From Cellvibrionales bacterium (GTDB taxonomy: Bacteria > Pseudomonadota > Gammaproteobacteria > Pseudomonadales > DT-91): a DNA stretch of 33,205 nucleotides. Below, piece after piece: positions 15,868 through 24,325 of the stretch. Within the stretch, counting starts at the first letter, position 1, and the number at the start of each line of letters is the position of its first letter. Location: assembly GCA_026708525.1 (NCBI GenBank), contig JAPOUS010000074.1, positions 1,162 to 34,366 on the forward strand. Reading direction: 5' to 3'. Both the position numbers and the translations under genes were made by a program. The notes below the pieces were generated by a model that worked only from the letters and a program-made list of their open reading frames with translations, did no database searches and had not been told where the DNA came from.

Positions 15868-16380
15868 TTAGCCTTTAACGTCTTTCGCACTTTGGCTACA
15901 TATAATTTTGTCTCGCGTTAAAAAGCCTTCAGCAGCATTAAGGTTGCGTTTATTTTCTATCGCAGCGACATGTATTTCGATAAGAAAACACAAAAATGCA
16001 CCAACTAAGCTTATCATACACGCAATGAAGGCAAGAGAGATGATGATGCCTAAGTGTGTAGGGATAAAGTTGCCTAAAAAGATCACGATAATCACCAGAC
16101 AGAGTAAAATAGCACTGGTAATTGCTAATCGCATGGCAATGTTAATGCTCTTACCTCGTTTGAGAAGGCTGATCATTTCCAGCCGAATGGGCAGATGCAC
16201 TTCAAAGGTATCTGCTTCCAGGGATTGGGATTCTAACTTTCTGCCTCTGTCGACAATGCGATTCAGGCGTGTTGTCAACACACCGAGGAGCGCACAAATA
16301 CCTGCCAGCATAAAAACGGGGGCAATGGATATTTGAATCGCATGGGCTAATTGCGTGGTATCTATATCAGTGACAACCAT
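15868..16380 (-). CDS. DUF2721 family membrane protein
   Basis: This is a 170-residue inner-membrane protein of the DUF2721 family, which has no known function. Three hydrophobic segments are visible at about residues 17-36, 85-106 and 109-135. Between the first and second is a conserved-looking cytoplasmic stretch with RLNRIVDRGRKLE and IRLEMISLLKRGKSIN, typical of the family (many members begin with an Ile/Ala-Pro-x-Phe-L-Leu-x-Gly helix, here IAPVFMLAGICALLGVL). The C-terminal tail is soluble. It is convergent with fbiC (5-bp gap) and divergent from the helicase gene, so it is probably transcribed alone. Confidence 0.8.
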   Translation of the reverse strand: MVVTDIDTTQLAHAIQISIAPVFMLAGICALLGVLTTRLNRIVDRGRKLESQSLEADTFEVHLPIRLEMISLLKRGKSINIAMRLAITSAILLCLVIIVIFLGNFIPTHLGIIISLAFIACMISLVGAFLCFLIEIHVAAIENKRNLNAAEGFLTRDKIICSQSAKDVKG

Positions 16381-16514
16381 GAATGCTCCAACATCAATAG
16401 ACCGTATACTTTAGATGGTAAAATGGATGTTAAATTCAATAAATTCAATGTAATGGCGCAATTAAGAGCGGTGGTGTATGATGCGATCTAAAGAAAATCA
16501 ATCGAGACACAAAT

Positions 16515-17873
16515 TTGATCATCAAGTGGCTTAAAGGCAAAAAAGCGGACCCTTCTCAGGAATCTGGCAAAAAGACCAAAGCTTCTGAGGGTAAGCAGTC
16601 GCCATCGTGCAAGAAAAAGCCATCGGCCGCTAAGTCGCCGCCATCTAAAAAAACAAAATCACGAAAAAACCATCGCCCTACATGGGATATCAACACCTTT
16701 GATGTTCCTAGAGTTGAAGGAAAAACGCGATTTCATGATCTAGCCATTCATATTGAATTGATGCAAGCAATCCATAAATCCGGCTTTGATTACTGTACCC
16801 CTATACAAGCTGAAACCTTACCACATACCCTAAAAGGGCAAGATGTGATTGGTAAAGCCCAAACAGGCACAGGCAAAACGGCGGCTTTTTTAATCACGGT
16901 GATGGATCAGCTGTTGTGTCACCCATTGGAATCGAAACGGTATTTATCAGAGCCTCGAGCATTGATTATTGCGCCAACCCGAGAACTCGTAAAACAAATC
17001 GAAGAGGATGCTAAAAAGCTTGGGCAATTTTCTGAGCTGTCGATTGTCTCTCTAGTCGGCGGCGAAAAATTCGAAAAGCAAGAAAACCAACTTCAGCGTG
17101 GCTTTGTTGATATTGTGGTGGCTACGCCCGGTCGCTTGATTGATTTTGTTCAGCAAAAAAAGATTTATTTAGACCGGGTTGAGATTTTGGTATTGGATGA
17201 AGCGGATCGCATGTTAGATATGGGGTTTATTCCGCAGGTTAAACAAATCGTTCGTGCAACGCCGCATAAAGAAAACCGTCAAACCCTTCTGTTTAGCGCA
17301 ACCTTTGATCAGGATATTATCAATCTTAGCAAACAGTGGACCATCGACGCTTACCAGATCGAAGTTGAAGCCGAAACGGTCACTACTGATAACGTCGAAC
17401 AAATCAGCTATATGGTTGCTGATAGTGATAAGGTCGGCATGATCGCAAGGCTTACCAGAGAGGATGACGTAAAACATTGCATCATCTTTACCAACCGAAA
17501 AGATCAATCGCAGACACTCTATGATAAGTTGATTGGCCTTGGGTGTAAGGTAGGTATTTTAACGGGAGATATTCAGCAATCAAAACGAACCCAAACTCTC
17601 AAGCAGTTTAAAGAGGGTAAAGTAAAAGTCTTGATTGCCACAGATGTGGTAGGGCGTGGAATTCATATTGATGGAATAACCCATGTCATTAATTATAACC
17701 TGCCACAAGAGCCTGAAAATTATGTTCATCGCATTGGGCGAACTGGTAGAGCAGGCGCTAAAGGCGTTGCCATCAATTTGATTGGTGAAGAAGACACTTA
17801 TGATGTTGAAACGCTTGAGTCCTACCTGGGGTATAAATTAGACCTTAAGCTGCCGCCTGAGCATTTATTGTAA
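16515..17873 (+). CDS. rhlB: DEAD-box ATP-dependent RNA helicase, RhlB-like
   Basis: An RNA helicase of the RhlB/RhlE group that unwinds structured RNA; RhlB partners the degradosome in other Gammaproteobacteria. All motifs are present in 452 residues: Q motif (GFDYCTPIQAE), I AQTGTGKT 115-122, Ia PTRELVKQ, Ib TPGRL, II DEAD 228-231, III SAT 261-263, IV IIFTNRK, V ATDVVGRGIHI and VI HRIGRTGRAG. Residues 1-55 form a Lys/Ser/Pro-rich disordered tail, probably RNA-binding. The start is TTG at 16515; a stop lies 36 bp upstream in frame and no ATG is available between. The TTG start should be checked. The rhlB name is favoured over rhlE by the N-terminal IIKWLKGKK and overall length. Confidence 0.88.
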   Translation: MIIKWLKGKKADPSQESGKKTKASEGKQSPSCKKKPSAAKSPPSKKTKSRKNHRPTWDINTFDVPRVEGKTRFHDLAIHIELMQAIHKSGFDYCTPIQAETLPHTLKGQDVIGKAQTGTGKTAAFLITVMDQLLCHPLESKRYLSEPRALIIAPTRELVKQIEEDAKKLGQFSELSIVSLVGGEKFEKQENQLQRGFVDIVVATPGRLIDFVQQKKIYLDRVEILVLDEADRMLDMGFIPQVKQIVRATPHKENRQTLLFSATFDQDIINLSKQWTIDAYQIEVEAETVTTDNVEQISYMVADSDKVGMIARLTREDDVKHCIIFTNRKDQSQTLYDKLIGLGCKVGILTGDIQQSKRTQTLKQFKEGKVKVLIATDVVGRGIHIDGITHVINYNLPQEPENYVHRIGRTGRAGAKGVAINLIGEEDTYDVETLESYLGYKLDLKLPPEHLL

Positions 17874-17877
17874 ATGC
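17861..17877. terminator. Weak hairpin across the helicase stop codon
   Basis: GCATTTA, loop TTG, TAAATGC spans the TAA of the helicase gene. It is A+T-rich and the nearest T-run on the plus strand is about 20 nt later. It lies between the convergent helicase and exporter genes. Doubtful as a terminator. Confidence 0.25.
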
Positions 17878-17892
17878 CAGCGATCGCAGTTG

Positions 17893-20433
17893 TTATTTTT
17901 CCATCACAGCAGGGCTTACATGTGTGTTTAGAATCTTTGGTTTAAGAACGTTAGGCTTTAAGATTAACACCAGTAGAGGCAATAAAACTAAGGTGATCAA
18001 CGCACAAATAATCATGGCGGTGGCAATGATTAATCCGAGATAAATGATCGGTTTATAATCTGTTGTGACAGTCACTAAAAGCCCTGCGGCTAGAGAGACA
18101 GAATTGATTAAAATCGGGCCTGAAACCTTTCTGGCTGTTTTTTTAACAGCGTCTAATAGGGATGTGGCATGTTCGCTTGCTTGTTTGAGCAGTACGATAA
18201 AGTGAATAGCATAATCAATACCGACACCAAAAGTAATACAAGAAATGAGGGCTGTACCGATATCCAAAGGTATGTTGAATGCACCCATCAATGAGAAGAT
18301 GAAATAAACCGTTAGCATCAAAGGTACAATACTAATGCATGCTAGAACAAATGAACGTAGCAGCAAAAGTAACACAACAAATATACAAGCTACGGCAATA
18401 AAGTTGTTGTTAAATTGATCAATAACGATCTCTTGGGTGCTTTTTGAAAGCAGCTCGGCAAAGCCTGATGGGATATAGGTAATATCTTCAGGAAGTTTGT
18501 CTGCAAGAAAGCTATCGATTTGCGCTAATACCTTATCGATATTACTGGTACGATCATCATTGAGTAACACAATGATACGTGTTTGATCATAACCCAAGTT
18601 CACCAGATCGCGGATATCCTGTTTTTCACCGTTTTCATAGAGAAAAAGGTATTGGCTGATGAGTTCACTGCTTGGATTATCAGGCAGTGTGAAGTCCGCG
18701 GCTTCGTTAAGCTGGTAAGAACGTTTGACATAATCCGCTAGCGAAAGAGTGTAACCCACTTCAGGTGATGCTTTAAGATGATCGGAGAGTTGATCCAATA
18801 AGGTTATTATTTCTGGATCATTAAAACGATAAGGTGTATCCGATGAAAAAACTAGCGATAGCGGTGTTGTTCCGCCGAAATGTGCGTTAATTTTTTCATC
18901 GGCAATGCGAATAGGCGCATGAGGAGCAAAGTTGCCTATCACTTTATTGTCAACGGTTAAATGTCTGATGCCAAAAGAGGCCCCTAAAGCAAAAATAACG
19001 AAAATGCTAAGGCTAAGTGTTTTTTGTTGGTTAATCTGGCCGATAATTTTTTCCGCTATTTGTCCTATTCGCGTATTAGTGCTTGATTGATTTATTAGGC
19101 CGCTTGTTGATCGCCGATCAACCATGACCAGCAGGGCAGGCATTAAGCTGACGGTTAAAAAGAAGGCGATGGCAATGCCAATAGCGACAAACCAGCCAAA
19201 TTCTTGCATATAAATAATGGATGTATTGGATACAGCCAAAAATCCGATAATAGTCGTGACAGTGGTGATTAATAGTGGAGAAAATAGTTCGTTAAAGGTT
19301 TTGGTGATCGCTTTATCCGCTGTTGTCGTTGATCTTGCTTGATAATAACCACTTAAAAAATGAATGGCATCAGCAATGGCGATAGAAATAATAAAAACAG
19401 GCAAGGCGGTAGTGATGATATTTTGCGGAATACGGAACATCGCCATGATGGACATCGTCCACAAAGTTGTCATGATGGCGATAAATAAAGGAATAAGCAC
19501 ACCGGTTGCAGATCTGAAACTCAGTAATAAAATCACTAAAACAATTAAAATAACAATCGGCATGAGCTGTTGATTATTGGAGGCCATTTCAAAGGCTGTT
19601 TGTGCGGTAACCATTGGGGCGCCCGCAAGGTATAGGCTATCATCGGTGTTGGTTGTGGTTAATAAGTCGTTGAGCGCATCGTACATAGCGATCATATTGG
19701 GTGAGTCTTTTTCATCAATAGCGAGCTCAACTTGCAGAGACGTTGCTTCAACCTTGCCATTAACGGGTTCACTGATGAGAATGTTTTGAAAGAGTGGGTT
19801 GCCAACAACCTTTTTCTTTAGGGTAGTCATGGCATCGTCGGTGGTGGGTACAGTTTCCATCAAAGCAAAGGTATCAAGAATCTCTTCGCCTTCTTCTATG
19901 TACACCTGTAAATCTTCCATAGATGCCATGGATCGTACTTTTCTTACTGGTGCCATACGGCTTAAAAGATCGTTCACATAGCGTTGGTCACTTTTTTTGG
20001 TCGGCTTAAGTGCTTTGATTTGTGTGATATCTTCAGGACCTAAGCCGTTGGATAGTAGATTGGTCAGGGAGGTTTTGTCTTCTGGCGATAAGGATAATGC
20101 CCTAAGTTTTTTCTCATCAGAGGGGGCAAGTAAATCCAGCTTGCTAATACGGCGCGTGAGATCGACAACAGTTGACAATGACGAAGGATTAAATATATCA
20201 CCGCTTGAAGCAGTCAAATGAATAAAAGCGATTTCTCCTGTGTGAGTAAAGGCTGCTTTTGTTGCTTTATCAATGACGCGGCTGGGATGGGTGTCGCTTA
20301 GAAAGTAAGGTGAAGGGTTGATCGTAAAGTACGCAAGCTGGCTTGCTAGGGCGAGGGTTATAGCGAGTAAGCCGAGTAAAATCCATTTTGCTTGCGCTGA
20401 TATCCAGCCACAGTAAGTTGTTATCCAGCTCAT
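17893..20433 (-). CDS. RND superfamily exporter with two MMPL domains
   Basis: This is an 846-residue inner-membrane transporter of the MMPL/hydrophobe-exporter branch of RND pumps, thought to move lipids or other hydrophobic molecules with the proton gradient. Topology is duplicated: one helix near 15-37, a large periplasmic loop, then a helix bundle (MPIVILIVLVILLLSF onward), then a second copy. The proton-relay Asp is present in both halves: SIAIADAIHFLSGYY and TFGVGIDYAIHFIVLL. The second half matches the family GVGxDYxIH motif best. No membrane-fusion or outer-membrane partner is adjacent, as usual for this branch. The cargo is unknown. It is convergent with the helicase gene and downstream of the TPR gene on the same strand, 166 bp away. 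Confidence 0.87.
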   Translation of the reverse strand: MSWITTYCGWISAQAKWILLGLLAITLALASQLAYFTINPSPYFLSDTHPSRVIDKATKAAFTHTGEIAFIHLTASSGDIFNPSSLSTVVDLTRRISKLDLLAPSDEKKLRALSLSPEDKTSLTNLLSNGLGPEDITQIKALKPTKKSDQRYVNDLLSRMAPVRKVRSMASMEDLQVYIEEGEEILDTFALMETVPTTDDAMTTLKKKVVGNPLFQNILISEPVNGKVEATSLQVELAIDEKDSPNMIAMYDALNDLLTTTNTDDSLYLAGAPMVTAQTAFEMASNNQQLMPIVILIVLVILLLSFRSATGVLIPLFIAIMTTLWTMSIMAMFRIPQNIITTALPVFIISIAIADAIHFLSGYYQARSTTTADKAITKTFNELFSPLLITTVTTIIGFLAVSNTSIIYMQEFGWFVAIGIAIAFFLTVSLMPALLVMVDRRSTSGLINQSSTNTRIGQIAEKIIGQINQQKTLSLSIFVIFALGASFGIRHLTVDNKVIGNFAPHAPIRIADEKINAHFGGTTPLSLVFSSDTPYRFNDPEIITLLDQLSDHLKASPEVGYTLSLADYVKRSYQLNEAADFTLPDNPSSELISQYLFLYENGEKQDIRDLVNLGYDQTRIIVLLNDDRTSNIDKVLAQIDSFLADKLPEDITYIPSGFAELLSKSTQEIVIDQFNNNFIAVACIFVVLLLLLRSFVLACISIVPLMLTVYFIFSLMGAFNIPLDIGTALISCITFGVGIDYAIHFIVLLKQASEHATSLLDAVKKTARKVSGPILINSVSLAAGLLVTVTTDYKPIIYLGLIIATAMIICALITLVLLPLLVLILKPNVLKPKILNTHVSPAVMEK

Positions 20434-20599
20434 GGCTACTCTCTTATTATTGTCTTTTCTTATAATTGGTCTTTTGAACAGCGTTGTTACTATACGCTTA
20501 CAAAAAACGGTATGGTGACAAAAAACAGTGTTACAGTAAAAAGCACCGCTAATGCAAGAAAAACGCTTATTTAGTGGGCTGCTCTAGCAATTTGACGGA

Positions 20600-21310
20600 T
20601 TACTTCACTAAAGTCAATTGAGCTTTGCTTTTCGCGCGAGACTTTGCGAGTCGATACCAAAAAATAGCCTTGGGTAATTGATTTGCTAACAAATAACACT
20701 GACCAATTTTTTTCATTGTGAATGTCTTATCGTTGGCAATAAATAGGCGTTTTTTGAGTAAATTGATGGCTTTGTGGTACTGATGCAGTTCGATATAGAG
20801 GCTCACTAAATTTGTCATGGCGCTAGTGAAGCTAGGCTTTTTTTCTAGCGCAATTAAAAATTGTTTTTCGGCGAGTGCTTGTTTGCCTACGGCTCGATAA
20901 GCAATGCCAAGCGTGTTTTGTATTCTTGGGTGCTGTAAGTTCAAAGATAATGCCTTTTGTAGAATATTTATGGTTTGGTAGGGCCTTTGAAGCTTTAATA
21001 AGGTATCTGACAGTAACAGATAGCTTAGTATATCTAGTGGGTTTTTTGATAAGCAGCGTTCGAAATAATAGGTAGCTTTATTAAGGGTTTCTAGGTTTAG
21101 GGCATGAATGGCGCGAATAAAATAGATGTCTTCAATGGCATTGCAATAGCAAAGAATGGTTTCGGGCAGCTCTTTAGTAGAAGACGCATTCTGGCCAGCT
21201 TGATAACATTCGATGAGATGTTTTCTTTTATTGTAAAGCTGGGTGGTGGATAACTTGCTTTGTGCTTCATGGTACAAAGAAAGTAAATAGTCTGTGGTTT
21301 CTATTTGCAT
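20600..21310 (-). CDS. Tetratricopeptide-repeat protein, unknown function
   Basis: A 236-residue protein without a signal peptide, so presumably cytoplasmic. From about residue 75 on it consists of TPR-type helical pairs: ATYYFERCLSKNPLDILSYLLLSD, TINILQKALSLNLQHPRIQNTLGIAYRAVGKQ, AEKQFLIALEKKPSFTSAMTNLVSLYIELHQY, then HKAINLLKKR and IGQCYLLANQLPKAIFWYRLAKS. The N-terminal 70 residues carry several cysteines (CYQAG, CYCNAIED) and no repeat. TPR arrays mediate protein contacts; the partner is not evident. There is no ribosome site in front of the ATG. It sits upstream of the RND exporter on the same strand, which may or may not be meaningful. Confidence 0.7.
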   Translation of the reverse strand: MQIETTDYLLSLYHEAQSKLSTTQLYNKRKHLIECYQAGQNASSTKELPETILCYCNAIEDIYFIRAIHALNLETLNKATYYFERCLSKNPLDILSYLLLSDTLLKLQRPYQTINILQKALSLNLQHPRIQNTLGIAYRAVGKQALAEKQFLIALEKKPSFTSAMTNLVSLYIELHQYHKAINLLKKRLFIANDKTFTMKKIGQCYLLANQLPKAIFWYRLAKSRAKSKAQLTLVK

Positions 21311-21752
21311 TACTAATTACGAAAAATGGATTTGTTTATATGTTCTTTGCGAATAACGCCTGTATGTTATTTAAAAATAGCATCGTTAGTTAAATAAACA
21401 ATTAAGAGCATCTTTATTCATGGGTTTTTAGCTTCTGCGCATAATTTCAAGAGCTCTGAAAGCGCTGAAATTAGTGCTCGACGGGTGCGAAAAATCCAGT
21501 GTTACCGTTAATGGCATAGGTTTTTTTGCATTCACCAAGTTTTTTATTCAGCAAAAGCCAAAAGTCATTATTGGTGAAGCGCTTAAGTTATCCGTAGCTC
21601 GATAATGCTATCTATCAATGGTTTGATTTTTTTTGTATGTGTAGATCGTTGAGAATATTTTAAGTATACTATTCGCCTTTTACATGATTAATATATTTTA
21701 TATTGAATTGTATTTGTTCAGTTTTTTACATTTTATTTAAGAGCATTTTTCT
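21311..21752. other. 442-bp intergenic region between TPR gene and second pldA
   Basis: This is divergent upstream sequence for both neighbours. A plus-strand stretch from 21429 to 21605 is open for about 57 codons (reading ...LVLDGCEKSSVTVNGIGFF...) but has no ATG and no ribosome site, so I do not call it. The last 140 bp are very A+T-rich and probably hold the pldA promoter, though I find no convincing box pair. No tRNA or hairpin terminator was seen. Confidence 0.5.
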
Positions 21753-22651
21753 ATGCTGTCAAGATTGACCTGCAAGTTTTTATCGATTTTTTTTTACCCT
21801 TAGTTGGGTTTTATTCTCTTTCGTTAGCTGCTAGCGGGGACGTAACAGAAGCACATGGGTTTTCTACAGCACAAACCGCAAAGCAAGAACGCCAGTATAA
21901 GCAACTACCTACCAAGCTAAATCCTTATAGAACAAATTTTTTATTACCGGTTAATTATAGCTCTTCACCAAACAATACTGCATATCAAGCGCAAAACCCT
22001 AATCTTTCAAATATTAACCATGTTGAGATGAAATTTCAGTTCAGTTTGAAATATCCTATTTTTCCAGGGCTTTTGGGTGAGAGAAATAGTTGGTACGTTG
22101 CCTATAGTCAATTGTCCTTTTGGCAGGCGTATCAAGATTCTGCTTTTTTCAGAGAGTCAAATTATTCTCCTGAGATGTTTATTCGGTTTCGATCGGATTA
22201 CGAATTCATTGGTTGGCAGATGGCAAAAACGGATTTTGGTTTTGTTCACCAATCAAATGGTTTGGGTGGGCAGGCTGAACGCTGCTGGAATCGCTTATAC
22301 TTGAGGCAGTTAGCAAAGAAAAAAGATTGGGAAGTAGAGCTGACCATTTGGTACAAAGTCAATTGGTTTAATCATTTTGGTTTGCATGAATACAATGCCA
22401 ACATTACGGATTACCTTGGGCACAGTTTAATCAATATAAAAAAAATTATGGGCAGGCAAAAACTTAGCCTTGAATTGCGTAATCAATTTGATTCGGGCTT
22501 TTCAAAGGGCTTTGAAGTGTTAACTTGGAGCTACTCATTAAAAAATAATATCAGTGTTTTTGCTCAAGCAACGAGTGGTTATGGTCAGAGTTTAGGGGAG
22601 TATAACCATTATACGAATACTTTTGGGATTGGATTTGGTTTTAGTCATTAA
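21753..22651 (+). pseudogene. pldA: Second outer-membrane phospholipase A gene, off-frame at a poly-T tract
   Basis: The ORF track shows only 22028-22651, but homology to OMPLA extends upstream in the same frame (PYRTNFLLPVNYSSSPNNTAYQ matches the first copy), and that frame has no usable start. ATG 21753, with AAGAG 9 nt before it, reads MLSRLTCKFLSIFF and then stops after a run of 9 T (21787-21795). Adding one T joins it to LPLVGFYSLSLAAS, giving a complete signal peptide and a protein of about 300 residues. Active-site residues are intact downstream: HQSNG (His, Ser) and ERCWNR (Asn), and SGYGQSLGEYN at the C-terminus. So the rest of the gene is under selection or only recently broken. It is either phase-variable, a sequencing slip or a fresh pseudogene. 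Confidence 0.82.
21787..21795 (+). repeat. 9-T homopolymer in pldA signal-peptide codons
   Basis: Nine consecutive T follow ATCGA. Seven or ten T would restore the reading frame between ATG 21753 and the phospholipase body. The place, inside hydrophobic signal-peptide codons (Phe/Leu), tolerates length change. Confidence 0.9.
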
Positions 22652-22892
22652 GCACTTTTTTCTAGAAAAAATCATCTGTCATAGTAATGCATGTGGCTGT
22701 TGTTCCTTAAATTTATACAGAACTATTTTTTTATATTTTGTAGATATATTGCTTGCTTTTTTCTCGTAAGGATTTCACTTTGTTCTATAGTTAATCGAAC
22801 TGTGTAATCAAGGGTGGCTTTACTTTTGGCTTTTTTGTATCAGGGTCATTGGATGAATAATCAGATAACTAAACAAGAATAGGGAGTCGCTG

Positions 22893-23468
22893 ATGGATAA
22901 AATGCAGCAATTGATCAAATTTATTAATCATTCTCATGATATTTCTCCATCAAAATTGTCAAGCTTTCTTTATCGCTTGAATTTTTCCCGATCCGATTTC
23001 AGTAACTGGATTGGTGATGTAACCTCTAAAAATGCTAGCAGCAATCCGAATCCACCTGATGAAAAAATGGAGCAAACAAACATACAAAAAACCATTGTTC
23101 ATCAAGCACCTTATTATGAGGTGTTGTTAGTTCGGTGGAATCAACAAACGTTTTCGTCTATCCATTTTCATGAACAAGTTGAATGGGGGATTATTCAGGT
23201 ATTTGGTGAGGCGAGCTATGCAACTTTCTTATTAAATGAAACCGATATGCGTGCAGATTGTCTAACACAAACAATGCTCGAGGATAAATCCTTAGTTGAG
23301 ATCAACCCGGATACCATGCATCAGCTGGGTAATCATGCAAATGAGCCCTTAGTTACTTTGCATATTTATGGCAATCATTCACCAGTTGAAAATATTAGTC
23401 AATCGGTTGGGCGTTTTAAGCTTGAAAAAGAAAAGTTAGTCCCCATTTCTGATAAAGATGCGTTTTAA
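22893..23468 (+). CDS. Cysteine dioxygenase-like cupin protein
   Basis: A 191-residue cupin resembling bacterial cysteine dioxygenase, a mononuclear iron enzyme that oxidises cysteine to cysteine sulfinate. Iron ligands are visible: SSIHFHE (His91, His93) and TMHQLGN (His143). LVTLHIYGNHSP matches the family SLHxYSPP block and places Tyr159 at the catalytic tyrosine. The spacing between these elements equals that of the family (HxH to the third His about 50, to Tyr 16). The N-terminal 60 residues are polar and do not look like the usual helical segment, so another thiol or small acid may be the substrate. AGGGAG lies 8 nt before the ATG. It is monocistronic, with a clear terminator downstream. 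Confidence 0.75.
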   Translation: MDKMQQLIKFINHSHDISPSKLSSFLYRLNFSRSDFSNWIGDVTSKNASSNPNPPDEKMEQTNIQKTIVHQAPYYEVLLVRWNQQTFSSIHFHEQVEWGIIQVFGEASYATFLLNETDMRADCLTQTMLEDKSLVEINPDTMHQLGNHANEPLVTLHIYGNHSPVENISQSVGRFKLEKEKLVPISDKDAF

Positions 23469-23583
23469 AGCAGGTATGGAGTGTTTATTAAGCTTGCTGC
23501 ATGAGAGCGGATGAGTTCTCTACCAGCATCAACGTTTTAGGTAAAAATGTCATAGTCCAAGTCAAATGGCGTTCTTTACATCC

Positions 23584-23610
23584 ACCCGAATCTTTGTGTT
23601 CGGGTTTTTT
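23584..23610 (+). terminator. Rho-independent terminator after the cupin gene
   Basis: ACCCGAA pairs with TTCGGGT across an 8-nt loop and runs directly into six T. It is the best intrinsic terminator in the window. Confidence 0.9.
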
Positions 23611-23731
23611 CGTTTTAGGCTACCCATTTTTCAGCGATTTTCAGAGTGAACCAACCTAACCTTATTCTCATCGGCTCTTATCAATTGCGCTAGCAGTTCT
23701 ATCCTTACATGCCTTAAGAGCAGTCAATTTT

Positions 23732-23760
23732 TTCACTATTCGCCGTTTGTAGCGTAAGAT
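23732..23760 (+). promoter_or_regulatory. Weak sigma70-like promoter of the MEKHLA gene
   Basis: TTCACT (23732-23737), 17 bp, TAAGAT (23755-23760), 28 bp before the ATG at 23789. Four of six match at each box. Confidence 0.35.
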
Positions 23761-23788
23761 TAGCGATCTTTTGTATCGGATCTCTGTT

Positions 23789-24268
23789 ATGGCTGTACCG
23801 GATTATTTAATGTCAAGTGATGTCGAAACACATTTATCGACTGTGGTAGAAAGCTATCAGCGGTGTTATTCGGAGCCTATGTTTGCGGATACCTATCAAG
23901 GCAGTGAGCTGGTTGAAAAAGTTTGGCAGGCAGCGTTTGCTCTCGTGTCGCATGGCACGGAGGATGACCCTATTTTTAATTTTGCCAATCAAACGGCATT
24001 GGATTTATTTGAGATGGATTTTGAAACCTTTACGTCTCTACCATCAAAGCAGTCGGCAGAAAATGAAAAACTGACGCAAACAGAGCGCGATGCACTGCTT
24101 AAAGAAGTGACCAACAGCGGGTGTATTGATAACTACAGCGGTGTTCGTATTTCCGCCAAAGGGAGGCGATTTTTTGTTGAGAATGCGAGAGTGTGGAATC
24201 TCACCGACACCGCAGGTAAACATGTCGGCCAAGCAGCCTTACTGCGTCAGTGGAAGTTTATCGATTAA
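23789..24268 (+). CDS. Stand-alone MEKHLA-domain protein
   Basis: A 159-residue soluble protein matching the MEKHLA domain, a PAS-related module. Recognisable stretches are LVSHGTEDDPIFNFANQTALDLFEMDFETFTSLPSKQSAE, NYSGVRISAKGRRFFVENARVWNLTD and GQAALLRQW. The domain occurs at the C-terminus of plant HD-Zip III transcription factors and as a separate protein in bacteria, where its ligand and role are unknown. I chose ATG 23789 (MAVPDYL) over the track's TTG at 23771. There is no DNA-binding or kinase domain, so it would act as a sensor or small-molecule binder only. It is convergent with batD across a shared terminator. Confidence 0.8.
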   Translation: MAVPDYLMSSDVETHLSTVVESYQRCYSEPMFADTYQGSELVEKVWQAAFALVSHGTEDDPIFNFANQTALDLFEMDFETFTSLPSKQSAENEKLTQTERDALLKEVTNSGCIDNYSGVRISAKGRRFFVENARVWNLTDTAGKHVGQAALLRQWKFID

Positions 24269-24278
24269 GCTAAACAAA

Positions 24279-24317
24279 AATGCTCAATTAGTCGAGAGCG
24301 GCTGCGTATTGAGCATT
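24279..24317. terminator. Bidirectional terminator between MEKHLA gene and batD
   Basis: A perfect 10-bp stem, AATGCTCAAT with ATTGAGCATT, around a 19-nt loop. On the minus strand it runs into TTTTTG, fitting the end of the moxR-bat operon; on the plus strand GTTTTA follows. Confidence 0.75.
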
Positions 24318-24325
24318 GTTTTAGG

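Larger units (their letters stand above)
23469..23788. other. 320-bp intergenic region with terminator and weak promoter
   Basis: Contains the 3' untranslated part of the cupin gene (about 115 nt), its intrinsic terminator at 23584-23610, and a candidate promoter for the MEKHLA gene at 23732-23760. The 23490-23583 stretch has no recognisable ORF and ends in a strong terminator, so a 3'-derived small RNA is conceivable. Confidence 0.5.

Noticed and set aside
17880-17887. GCGATCGC, resembling the HIP1 palindrome
   Set aside because: A single occurrence; not evidence of anything here.
21429-21605. Small ORF of about 57 codons between the TPR gene and second pldA
   Set aside because: No ATG and no ribosome site; the only start candidates are CTG and a GTG without a Shine-Dalgarno sequence.
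22662-22677. TTTTTTCTAGAAAAAA palindrome after the second pldA
   Set aside because: Pure A/T stem; too weak to be called a terminator.
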